A DNA stretch of 64,000 bases from Bactrocera neohumeralis (Eukaryota > Arthropoda > Insecta > Diptera > Tephritidae): positions 28,827,135-28,891,134 of the forward strand of contig NC_065921.1 in NCBI RefSeq assembly GCF_024586455.1, written 5' to 3'. The notes beneath the pieces were generated by a model, which was given only the letters and a program-made list of their open reading frames with translations, had not been told where the DNA came from and searched no databases. Both the position numbers and the translations under genes were made by a program. This document shows, one piece after another, positions 30,650-41,800 of this stretch (the stretch's first letter is position 1; each line of letters starts with the position of its first letter).

Positions 30650-31345
30650 GTCATACTTAGAATTAACGGGTCATTTGATTACCTCGGGCAGTGGCTTGAG
30701 AGAGTCTTTCCAAAAGCTCAATGGTAATAAATATTACGTAGATTAGTAAAAGTTTAAAAGGCGGAAAGATTGGTGTGAAAACGTGCCGTAAGAAGTGGCT
30801 TGAGAGAGCTTTTTTTCAAAAGCTCAACGGGGAGAAATATTATGTAGACTAGTAAAAGTTTAAAAGGCGAGCTTAAAAAGTTTGGTGTAAAAATATACAT
30901 CAAGCAGTGGCTTGAGACACCTTTTTAAAAAGCTCTATGGCAATAAATATTACGCAAATAAGTAAGAGTTTGAAAGGCGGGCTTAGAAATATTCATGTCA
31001 AAGCATACCTCAAGTAGTGGCTTGAGAGAGTTTTTTTTGAAAAGCTCAATGGCAATAAATATTACGTAGGCTAGTAAAAGTTTGAAAGGCGGGCTTACAA
31101 AGATTGATGTGAAAACATATCTCAAGCAGTGACTTGGGAGAGCTTTTTCAAAAGCTCAATGGCAATAAATATTATGTAGACTAGCAGAAGTTTGAAAAGC
31201 GGGCTTAGAGAGATTAGTGTGAAAACATACTTCAGGCGGTAGCTTGAGTGAACTTTTTTCAAAAGCTCTATAGCTATAAATAATGCGTAGACCATTAAAA
31301 GTTTGAAGAGTGTGCTTAGAAAGATTAGTGTAAAAAATAGCGCAG
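30650..31345 (+). repeat. Tandem array of about 110-bp units, six copies
   Basis: Unit landmarks GTGGCTTGAGAGAG start at 30691, 30795, 30907, 31017, 31129 and 31239, i.e. spacings of 104, 112, 110, 112 and 110. Each unit continues with TTTTCAAAAGCTCAATGG, CAATAAATATTACGTAGAC, AGTAAAAGTTTGAAAGGCGG and a GTGAAAACATAC segment. Open frames inside are by-products of the repeat. Confidence 0.88.
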
Positions 31346-32549
31346 GTTAGAAAGTATCTGCTTGCTTGAATATATATTTCAAAACAGTTAAAAAATCACT
31401 CCAGATATGTGTAGCAGTAATATAAAAGCTCATGAAAATCTAACAAAATACAAAAAAAAAATATTTGAGCGAACGGACTAACTAGAGCGAGTAAAATTAG
31501 AAAATCAGACGATTACAGAATAAAAATTAGAAATATAGACCTGGAATTAGCGATTGTCACAAGCATGCCTACACACACATACAATATGTAGCATTTCCTG
31601 CTAGAAAAGAGAATAAAAAAGTTATGATCTTTCGAAAAAAGAAGTATGTTTTTAAGAACAAATCGAACAAACATATACATATGTATACAAAAAAAGCTCA
31701 AAAGCTCAGTTGTAACACGTTCGCGTACAAAATAACAAAATGTCAATAAATTACAACAAATATATGTGTGAGTATTTTATTAAATATCACAAAGAATATT
31801 GTATCCTTGCCAGTCCTTTGACAAATGACCAACCGACAGACAATATTTAATTGTTGAATAAACATATGTACATACATATATGAATGTACATATGTACTTC
31901 TTTTGGCTTAAACTACTTGCAAGACACATACACACACACACTAAAATATATATGTATGTATATTTGCATACATATGTATATACATATGCTTATGCTGCAA
32001 AAGGTCAACAGTGGAAAAGTTTTTCCAATATTTAACATATTTTATACATAGATACATACATTTGCTGTCCATCTTAACGACACCATATAGTTGTCAAAAC
32101 TTTACAAGACATGTAACTTACTTAAAATAATAAATAAATATTATGCCACTCAATACACACTCAACACAACTGACTAGTATTCAAAGGCTCACAGACACTC
32201 AAATACATGTAAATAATAAAATTTAAAAATAAAAGAATATTCAAAAATTCAAAACTTACTTTTACTCTCTTCATAGTAAATCGATTAAATGAAAAGCACA
32301 TTCTGAAAGTTAAGTAAAAAATGTTAAAGGTTGTTAAACTAGTCTATACAAATGTAATACTCCAAGAAAGTTGCGTTGAAAGAACATTTTTCCTACTGAA
32401 GAAAGCAGATGCAAAAAAAAAAAACAAAAACAAAACGCTATTAATATTAATTTATAATTTTGAAAAATTTTATTAGGCGTAGTGAAAATTTGAAATAATT
32501 TTCTTTGAATTTCCTTTTTTTCTCTGCAAAAAATATTCAATTTGAAAAA
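31346..32549. other. Intergenic AT-rich DNA, nothing recognised
   Basis: Contains ATACATATGTA microsatellite-like stretches at 31670-31690 and 31860-31990. No coding or transposon signature is seen. Confidence 0.55.
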
Positions 32550-33340
32550 CGTATGAAAGCTTCACTAAGACAAGTGAAAGCTTCATTAGCCGAAGTGAAA
32601 GCTTCATTAAGTAAGGTGGTAGTTTGAAATAAACCTCTTTGTTCTTTTGCTCTACCTAGCTTCATTAAGCCAAGTAAAAGCTTTATTAGGTAAAGTGAAA
32701 GCTTGAAATAAGCTTCTTTGCAATTATTTTTTGTTCGCTCTAAATAAAATATTCAATTTAGAAAGCGCATGAAAGCTTCATTAGCCGAAGTAAAAGCTTC
32801 AGTAAGTGAAGTAAAAATTTTTAATAAACCTCTTTGTTTTTTGTTTTGATCGCCCTTGTTTTTTGTTTGCTCTAAGCGAAATATTTAATTTAAAAAGCAC
32901 TTGAAAGCTTCATTAAGGCAAGTAAAAGCTTCATTAGGTAAAGTGAAAGCTTGAAATAAGCTTCTATGCAATTATTTTTAGATGAAATATTAAATATATA
33001 AAATATTAAAAAGCGCATGAAGCTTCATTAAGCCTAGTGCAAGCTTCAGTAAGTGAAGTAAAAATTTTAAATAAACCTTTTTGTATTTTGTTCTCATCGC
33101 TTTAAGGATTTTTTTATTGTTTTGTTTGCTTTAAATAAAATATTCAGTATTTAAAGCGCATGAACGCTTCACTAAGTCAAGTGAAAGCTTCATTAGGTAA
33201 GGTGAAAACTTCATTAGACGAAGAAAAAGTTTCATATAACCTCTTTTGTAATTTAATTGGTTTGCTCTCAGCAAAATATTCAATTAAAAAAGTCAAGTGA
33301 AAGCTTCAGTAAATGAAGTGAAAGCTTGCTGAGCGAAATT
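32550..33340 (+). repeat. Tandem-like array rich in GAAAGCTTCATTA
   Basis: About seven diverged units starting near 32551, 32656, 32766, 32899, 33013, 33156 and 33290. Shared text includes GCGCATGAAAGCTTCATTA, AGTGAAAGCTTGAAATAA and GCTCTAAATAAAATATTCAA. Spacing is 103-144 bp. Within units the 18-20-bp segment GAAAGCTTCATTAGGTAAAG is itself repeated two or three times, so the array is hierarchical. Confidence 0.8.
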
Positions 33341-33659
33341 CTTGGCAATATAAAGATTCGTATTTCTTCATAAATTACATGAGCTTTAAACAGAAACTGA
33401 GTATAGACCAAAATAGTTGCAAAATTTTTAGTGACAATGTTACCACTAAGAAAGTTTAAACGAATTTTTGAAGTTTTACACGAGCGTTCCAGAGACCCTT
33501 TGTTAACTCGAATCGAACAAATTGAAAGTATTTGCCGAATTAGAAAATATACTTTGAGACATACTAATTTTTTGAAAATTCTGATTACCCTTAACCAATC
33601 ATTGTTGTTTTAAGAAGCTTTTGTTTAGAGACAATCACTGGAATATTAGCTTTAAAAAA

Positions 33660-34085
33660 TTTTCAAAGCTTTTATATTTCCCAAAATTATGTTTTCAAAA
33701 TATTTATAATAAAACCTATTTCGCTTTTCGGAATAATTCTGCTTAATAGTATTGAAAAGCTTTTTAAAAAGCTTTCACGGCAATTTTTCTTTGAGCTTTT
33801 ATGCATTTATAAGCTTCGAAAGCTTTCATATTTCCAAAAAATGTATTTTAAAAATATTTCTAATAATACCTATTCCGTTTTTCGGAACATTTATTCTTAA
33901 TAGTACTAAAAAGCTTAGAACTTTTATGCGTTTGAAAGCTCCGAAAGCTTTCATATTTCTAAAACATGCATTTAAAAATAGCGATTAGCTATTTTTTTCG
34001 GAAAAGCTTTTTAAGAGCCTTTCCAGAAAATTTTGCTTTGAATTTATTTCGTTTAAAAAGTTTGAAAGCTTTTATATTTACATAT
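33660..34085 (+). repeat. Tandem-like units with GCTTTCATATTTCC
   Basis: Units end near 33685, 33835, 33960 and 34080 with (GCTTTTATATTTCC / GCTTTCATATTTCC). Each is followed by an ATGTATTTTAAAAATATTT-like segment and CCTATTTCGCTTTTCGG. Spacing is about 120-150 bp. Confidence 0.65.
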
Positions 34086-35289
34086 TAGTACTCCCATATT
34101 ATGAATGCTTAACAGCTTTACAATTGCCTCTGAACATGAAGTAATTTCTCTGCCTTCATTTTAGTAATTTTAAATGAATAATTTTAACTCATGGAAAACT
34201 TTTTTGGTATCTATAATTATTTATTTATTTAGACTTTGTAAATATTTTTTAGTCTATTTTGAAGGTAGAATTATTTTTGATGACAGCTCTTTTAGAATTT
34301 GTGCATTGATAAAACCTAACATTTGTATTGAAATGTGGAAGTGTTAAAAGCTTTAATTCTTCTTAAAAGCTTGAAAGCTTTTTCAAAATTTGAATTAAAA
34401 CAACTTTTTATAAAATTGTATTAAAGTTTTCACAGTCTCACTAGAAAATTAACTCGTTTTAATTTAGTTTACTTATTATATTAAATATTTATGTTTAAGC
34501 CAAAAATATTTTGAATTTTTTAAGTTTAATTATTTTTGAAAAATATTAAAATCTCATCTCATTAAAATGCTCACAATAAAAATACAGGAAAAATTCTCAA
34601 AACAAAAGCAAATATTTTAATGGAAAAGCGCACTACAAAGAAAATATAATAACGGTATTTGTATACAAATTAATTAAAAAATAATAATTTCAGTTTTTCA
34701 AAAATCATTTAACAAATTTAAATACGTAAAAAATGAAAATAAGCCAAAAATTATTTCTAAAATATAATTAGAATATTTATTACGCCAAAGGTCATGAAAA
34801 TATTTACAAATATTGTAAAAAATAAAAACAAAAAATATACCTTAAAACTACAAATCTCATAAACAACTGCAAACAAAACGTCCAAATTTACGAAAGCAAA
34901 TGTAAAAACTAAAACAAAGACGACAAAATGTGAAGTAACAATTACTGAAGAAATATACATATGTACATATATATTGTATATATATATGTATGTATATAAT
35001 ATACTTATGGATATTTTTTTATACACACTTACATGAACACTTGAAGAATCCAAAAAAACAAGCAAAAACCAACAGTAAGCGAACAATAAATAAACAAAGC
35101 AGAATTATTTACTTCAAACAACAAAAAATAATATTAAAACTCTTGAACAAAAAGCAAAGTTTAAATTTTAAATATTTGTATGTATATAACATTCTAGAAT
35201 TATCAATTTTCCATTACTTCCTGAGTGATTTAAAATATTCTAAAATATATACTATATATACATATATATTATTTTTGATTCTGAACCAC
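34086..35289. other. Intergenic AT-rich DNA, nothing recognised
   Basis: A/T-rich with ATGTACATATATATTG-type runs at 34960-35000. Open frames at 34757-35391 on both strands overlap one another and have no protein-family resemblance. Confidence 0.55.
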
Positions 35290-35650
35290 GAGCTTTTTAG
35301 ATTTCAAAGCTTTTGCTTTCATTCCCTTAATGGAAAGTTTTTCTGCACCATACGACTCTTAAACGAGCCTACAACCTGTGTCCTTAGCTAACTTTTAACT
35401 TCAGTGAAATCAGAAGAGCTTTTCAGAACTACGAGCTTTTCCGATTTTAAAGCTTTTGCTTCCATTCTCTTAATGATAAAGTTTTCTGCAACATGCGACT
35501 CTGAAACGAGCCGACAACGTATTATAATATGTCCATAGCTAACTTTAAACTTCAGTGAGTTCAGAAAAACTTTTCTGGATCATGAGCATTCCAGTTTTCA
35601 AAGCTTTTGTTTCCATTATCTTAATGGAAAGTTTTTCCAAAGCTCATAGT
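35285..35650 (+). repeat. Three tandem units of about 145-150 bp
   Basis: CAAAGCTTTTGCTTTCATTC near 35308, TAAAGCTTTTGCTTCCATTC near 35448 and CAAAGCTTTTGTTTCCATTA near 35599. They share CTTAATGGAAAGTTTTTC, CGACTCT.AAACGAGCC.ACAAC and TAGCTAACTTT.AACTTCAGTGA segments. The third unit is truncated. Confidence 0.82.
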
Positions 35651-37998
35651 GTTGCGATTTGATAATTTTATTGCGAGTTCTAAGCACAATAACTTCTTAA
35701 TAATTCTAATATAAAACTTAATGCTCCAACTAAACGAATGTGAACCTAATAGGAATGAGCTTTCTGGATTTTTTTTTTATTTCATAAATTTGTATTGCAC
35801 TTTTTTATGTATAAGCTCTACTAACTCAAAAACCAAGCGACAAGAGACATTTTTATTATGTTTATTTTACAACAACAACAAAAAATATTAATGGTTTTTA
35901 GGCGCTCTAGTCTCTTCCACTAAAGCAAATTAGTCTAGCATATAAAGCACCAACAAAGCAAATAATCAGATATTAGACGAAAATACATTCACAGATACAT
36001 ACATACACACATACACAAGCCATCAACCTTATCTTAAATGCGGACAGCAAACAAGCGTAAAGTAAAAATTAGAATAAAAGAAGTTCACACGTTGGAAACC
36101 ATGAAATAATAAAGTTGCTATAATAAATCTAAAACACAACAACAAACAAACTTATATAGTAAACTTCTTCTTAGAATTTAGCATAGATTAGCAGCAGTGT
36201 GCAACTAGTAATGATTAAAAGTGCGTTAGAAGAAGCAGAATAGGAGACAAGCAAAACAACAAAAGTTTACACAAACAAGCAGTGAATGTTGGACGCAAGC
36301 GTTTTTGCGAGCTTTTAGCGGGCATGAGAAATGACGGAAATGTTTTAGTGCAAAATACAAACTAAATATATACATACATATATACATTTATATAACAAAA
36401 AAGAAAAGAAAATGAAAAAGAAAAAAAGAAGAAGAAGAAAAAAAATTACCAAAAGAACTAAATATATGTATTGCTTAAAACTATTTTAGATAAAGAAATT
36501 AACAAAGTAACCAAAAACAAAATAAACAACAACAACAAATTCTGCACGAGCTAAGGTTAGAAATCAGACACACATAATATATATGTATAAATAAATATAT
36601 GTAGATTATTGTCTCTATATAGACAGCAGCTTGGCACAAGCACGTAGACACACACACACACACAAACGCTCACACATGAAACGTTCTCCTCCTTATTAGA
36701 CTGGCACTTAAGCTTAAGCATTTGGCAATTTATTATAAGTAAATTAAATATAGTTGGAAAAAAGCAAAATTCACATACATACAAACAAATATAAATATTA
36801 ATGCGAGTTGAAAAGCAAATTCTATGTAAATTTCAAATTAAAAAATAAGAAATACATTTTTCTTGGAGCTTTTAGTGGAAGCTTGCGCAAAAAAGAACAA
36901 AGAAATACAAATATTCAAATTTATTTAACCGTTATGTTGTGTAAATGTAGTGGCTAAAAGCGCTAAATGTAAATAATTTCTTTCCAAGCTGTAGGAGCAA
37001 AGCAAGTTCGTCGCTTAAGTCTTTCGTTTGTTTGGCTTGGAGTAAACCAGCTTGCGAAATATAATATAATGATATATGAGTATAAATATATGATATACGA
37101 AAGTATGCAGCACGCAATAGAAGAAAAATACAAAAATAAAAATAACAAGATGGCAGAGAAAAATAATTAAATATTCACGTGACGACAGAAATGAGAAAAG
37201 CAGAGAACACAATGCGTCACGAGTGAAATAAATATTTATTTTAGCGACACAAAAAAAAATAATTTTAACATAATATATAATTAAAAATTATTGTATAATA
37301 AAAAATTAAAATTAAGATAAAACAATTTAATAAAAAAAACTTTATTTAAATTATAAACTTAAAAAAATATTAATACAAAAAAACCCAAAAAAAAAATAAA
37401 AATAAATTAAAATATTAAAATTTAAAAATATGAAGACTAACAATTAAAAAAAAATATGTTTAAAACACTATAAAAATTATAAAAAAATATATACGAAAAA
37501 AATTAATAAAAGCTGAACGTATAAACGTATACAAAAAAAATTATATTAATACAAAAAAAAATTAAATAAAACATAAATAAATTAAAATATTATTAATATT
37601 AAAAATAAAAAACTAAAATAAAATATATTTGTAATAATAAAGAATTATAAAAAAGTAAAAGCTAAAAATGGCAGTAAAACAAAAAATAATAATAAATTAA
37701 AATGTTATTAATACTAACAAATATGCAAACAAAAAATTATAGAAAAAAATAAAATGTGTTTTAAATATTAAAAATTTATAAAAGACAAAATTAAAAGTTA
37801 AAAAATTAATGAAAAATAACCTCTGTTTTTGTTATTAATTTTTTAACTTATATTTTTTTGTAATTAATAAAAATACTTTATAATAAATAAAAAATAATAA
37901 TTTTCTTAAAAACTTATAAAAAAATTAAAAGGTACAAACGTATAACAAACAATTAAAAAATAAGATAAAATTAAAACTATAAAAAAAAACAAGAAAAA
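35651..37998. other. Intergenic DNA, becoming A-rich after 37240
   Basis: (CA)n run at 36649-36664. From 37240 the plus strand is dominated by A with few C or G. No gene is recognised. Confidence 0.6.
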
Positions 37999-38819
37999 AC
38001 GTTAACTTCGGCTGCACCGAAGCTAATATACCCTTCACAGGTGCATTTCTTTTAGTAACTATGTGTTCAGTTTGTATGGCAGCTATATGCTATAGTTAGC
38101 CGATCTGAACCATTTTTTTGGAGATTATATTGTTACCTTAAGCAGTAATCCATGTCAAATTTCGTGAAGATACCACGTCAAATGCGAAAGTTTTTCATAC
38201 AAGAACTTGCTTTTAAGGGTCGGTTTGTATGACAGCTATATGCTATAGTGAGCCGATCTGAACAATTTCTTCCTATATTACATTATTTCTATGAACAATA
38301 ACTCATACCAAATTTCGTGAAGATATATCGTCAAATGAGGAAGTTTCCCATGCAAGCATTTGATTCCGATCGTTCGGTTTGTATGGTAGCTACATGCTAT
38401 AGTTAACCGAACTGAACGATTTCTTCGGAAATTACATTGTAGCCTTAAAAAATAGTCTATACCAAATTTCGTGAATATATCTTGTGAAATGTGAAAGTTT
38501 TTTATACAAGAACTTGATTCCGATCGTTCAGATTGTATGGCAGCTATATGTTATAGTTGTTCGATATTGGCAGTTCCGACAAATGAGCAGCTTCTTGAAG
38601 AGAAAATGACGTTTGCAAAATTTTGAAAACGATATCTTAAAAACTGAGGGACTAGTTCGTATATATACAGACAGACGGACAGACAGACGGACATGGCTAA
38701 ATCGACTCAGCTCAACATACTGATCATTTATATATTATATATACTTTATAGGGTCTCCGACGCTTCCTTCTGGGTGTTACAAACTTCGTGACAAACTTAA
38801 TATACCCTGTTCAGGGTAT
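37999..38819 (+). repeat. Modular '154-bp' dispersed repeat, best preserved copy
   Basis: An 821-bp element beginning CGTTAACTTCGGCTGCACCG (hairpin CTTCGG..CCGAAG) and ending with the palindrome TATACCCTGTTCAGGGTATA. Four internal units share TTTGTATGGCAGCTATATGC at 38071, 38224, 38378 and 38532 (spacings 153, 154, 154). Each is followed by ACCAAATTTCGTGAAGATA and a GATTCCGATCGTTC segment, then CAGACAGACGGACATGGCTA. AACAAGAAAAA flanks both sides (37988-37998 and 38820-38830). Non-coding. Other copies are at 4584, 8620, 17768 and 21660. Confidence 0.82.
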
Positions 38820-38830
38820 AACAAGAAAAA

Positions 38831-41024
38831 TTATAATAATTCAAGTATTAAAATATTAAAATTAATTTATAATAAAAAAATTAAAAATAAACATTCAAAT
38901 TAATTATGTTTTTTATTAATTTTTGAACTTTTATTTTTTTATAATTTTTTTAACTCATAAAAAATTTAAAAGATTAAACATATAAAAAAACAAAAAAAAT
39001 ATATTTATTAAATTAATGAAAATAATAAAAATACTGCGTTAAGTCTTAAAAAGAATATATATGTATGTATATATTAATGTAAAATCCTAAAAAAAAACAG
39101 AAAAAATTTAATTTTATTAAGCAAATAAAAAATAAATATTAAATCCTAAAAACAACAAAATAAAAAAATTAATTAATGTGAAAACAAAAAATATAATAAA
39201 TATATTATATAATAAAACATAATATAAAAACATTAATTTACAGCTTAAATATATAAATAAATAAATGTAAAATATATATATAAATAAATAAAATTATAAA
39301 AACTAAAATAAATAAATAAAATAAAAAATAAATAAATTGTTTATTAAAATAAATAAAAAAATAATTAAAATAACTTTAAAAATTAAAATACAAAAAACAT
39401 TTAAAATAAAAAATATGCAAAAAAAAACATTAAAATAAAATTTCAAAAATTAATTAAATAAAAATTTATTTAAAAATAGTTGTTTGAAATTTAAAAACTG
39501 AATACAACTGCATTTCATGATTGGAATTATAGCAAAGAACTACGAAAGTATAACGAAGAACGCAGCAAAAAACTGATATACACACATACAAACAAAAATA
39601 TTTTACTACAACAATATATTACATACAAACATATGATAAATAGGCGTTAAAACGCAGCGGCAAAGCAAAGAAAAATAAAGAAAAAAGCTAAAGCAACAAC
39701 AAACAGCAACTACAGCCAAGCAAATATGTACAGAAAAAAACAAAAAAAAATAAATAAAAATTATTAAAAAAAGATTATTAAAAAAATACAATGTAAAAAA
39801 TATTTATTTATAAAATATGAAATACTGACTACCGTTGTTATACACACATACAGATAAACTCAACGATGAGCAACACTTTATTTATTTATTATGCAAAATA
39901 TGACAAAAATATGACAAAAAACAACAACAAAAGCAAAGGCAGGCACAGACAAAGAAAACAGCGCAAAGTGCGAGCACAGACACACACACATACATGCATA
40001 TAAACCACACACACAATCATTCTAAACATGAAGACAGCACATTTGGCATTTGAAAGCATATAAATACACACACACACATACAAACCCAAATAAAATATCT
40101 GAAAACATGTTAACAAAATAATTAAATTAAATTTAAACAAAAAATAAAAAAAAAAAAACTTATACATAAATTATACATTTAAATAAATATTGAACTCCAA
40201 TTTTGATGTCTTAAAGAGAAGCAAAAGCAAAAACAAAAAAAAAAACTCCCAAAAAAACACAAAAAAAAAACAAAATGTCAAATATTAATATTTAAAATAA
40301 AGTCTATTGCAAAACAAACTCAAATATTATACATACAAATAAATACAAAAATATATTAAAACCAAAAACAAAAAAAAACAACATAAAAAATATGAAATAT
40401 GAAGAATAAAGAGTAAATTATACAGTGATTAAAAATGAAAACACACGCGCGTTTTTTTTTCTTGCTAAAAATGGAATTTTATTGAAAATATTCTTCTTTC
40501 TTACGATTTCAATATTTCTTTAGGTGAGTGAGTACACAGTAAGTGCTTTTTGTAGACATTTCAGCAAATATTCTTCAAGTATAAATTAACATACATATTT
40601 ATGTGCGTATACATACAATAGTAGTGGCACGGAGGTCAGCTGGTGATATATATTTTTTATTTTTATTTTTGCAATTTTTTTTTTTTTTAAATTAAATTTG
40701 TTGTTTTTTAAAATTTTTTTTATTATGTTTTTTTTTTCAATTTTAAAATTTATGCTTATATGGTATACTAAAAATTGTTTTTTTTATGTAAATATTTTTG
40801 GTAATTTAATTATTTTTTTATGTCATTTAACTATTTTTAATTTAATTATTTTTATTTAATTATTTTTTTATTTAACTATTTATTTTAACTTTTTTTTCAA
40901 TTTTAGTTTCATAGTATGCTTTTCTAAAAATCTTGGCACTTTTGGCATCATTTTTTTGTGCTGCACTGATTTAAGTCTTATTATTGTAATTAAAGGCTTT
41001 TATTTTTATTTATTTTTTTTTTTA
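38831..41024. other. Intergenic DNA, A-rich then T-rich
   Basis: A-rich on the plus strand to about 40440, then T-rich from about 40640. Short (AC)n runs lie near 39975-40080. There is no gene evidence. Confidence 0.6.
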
Positions 41025-41430
41025 TTAAAATTAGTGTGTGAAAGATTAAAGCCCACCGTCAACAAACTGATTGGAGCTTATCAGTGTGGCTTTAGACCTG
41101 GAAAATCTACAATCGACCATATTTGCACAATGCGTCAAATTTGGAAAAGACCCCTAAAAGAAGGATCCACCACCACCACCTTTTCATCAATTTTAAAGCC
41201 GCCTTCGACAGCACGAAAAGGAACTGCCTCTATGCCGTTATGTCCAAACTTGCTATCATCGCAAAGCTAATAAAGCTGTGTAAACTGACGTTGAACAATA
41301 CAAAAGCTTCATCAAAATCGGGAAGGACATCTCCGAGCCGTTCGATAACAAACAAGGTTTCAGACAAGGCGACTTCTTCAATATACTCCTGGCCTGAAAA
41401 CTGGTGTACCAAACTAGAAAGGTATCATGA
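41025..41430 (+). pseudogene. RTE-like LINE reverse transcriptase fragment
   Basis: Readings VCERLKPTVNKLIGAYQCGF, RPGKSTIDHICTMRQI, then a frame change to FINFKAAFDSTKRNCLYAV and KLIKLCKLTLNNTKAS. These match the same blocks in the 10895-12587 copy. Both ends are truncated, and a frameshift lies near 41150. Confidence 0.82.
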
Positions 41431-41439
41431 CAAATAGAA

Positions 41440-41800
41440 GTTAAGAGGCACAGAGGAATCCCAAAGAAAGCTAAATCGGACGCAAGCATGGCATGACTCA
41501 CATAATCTCCAGCTCGCTACAGAAGAAACAGAGATACCGCTGCTGACAAACAAGCACATACCTCTCGTAATAAGCACACCAACGACTATGGATATTTTAA
41601 GGGCACAAAAAGCTCTGAATTACCTAGGCGTAAGACTGAATCCCAGAATAACCTTCTGGGTATAAATTCAGCGCGCCACAGGAAAGAAAGCGAATTCTTT
41701 AAAATGTGGACAATTTAATCAGCGAAAAAATGGGGAATTATCCAGAAATACGCAGCGAAAAAAGCAGGTGTAAATCTCTCAATGAGAAAAATGTAACGCT
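41440..41800 (+). pseudogene. R1/Jockey-like LINE fragment, RT thumb region
   Basis: TQAWHDSHNLQLATEETEIP, LLTNKHIPLVISTPTT and ALNYLGVRLNPRITFWV, then IQRATGKKANSL after an in-frame stop. The YLGV.L(D/N).(R/K)(L/I)(T/S)FW block followed by QI..A..KA is typical of the region after the catalytic motif in R1/Jockey-type LINEs. It directly abuts the RTE-like fragment. Confidence 0.65.

Noticed and set aside
30925..31125. Repetitive open frame on the minus strand
   Set aside because: It is a by-product of the 110-bp tandem array, whose unit is transiently in one frame.
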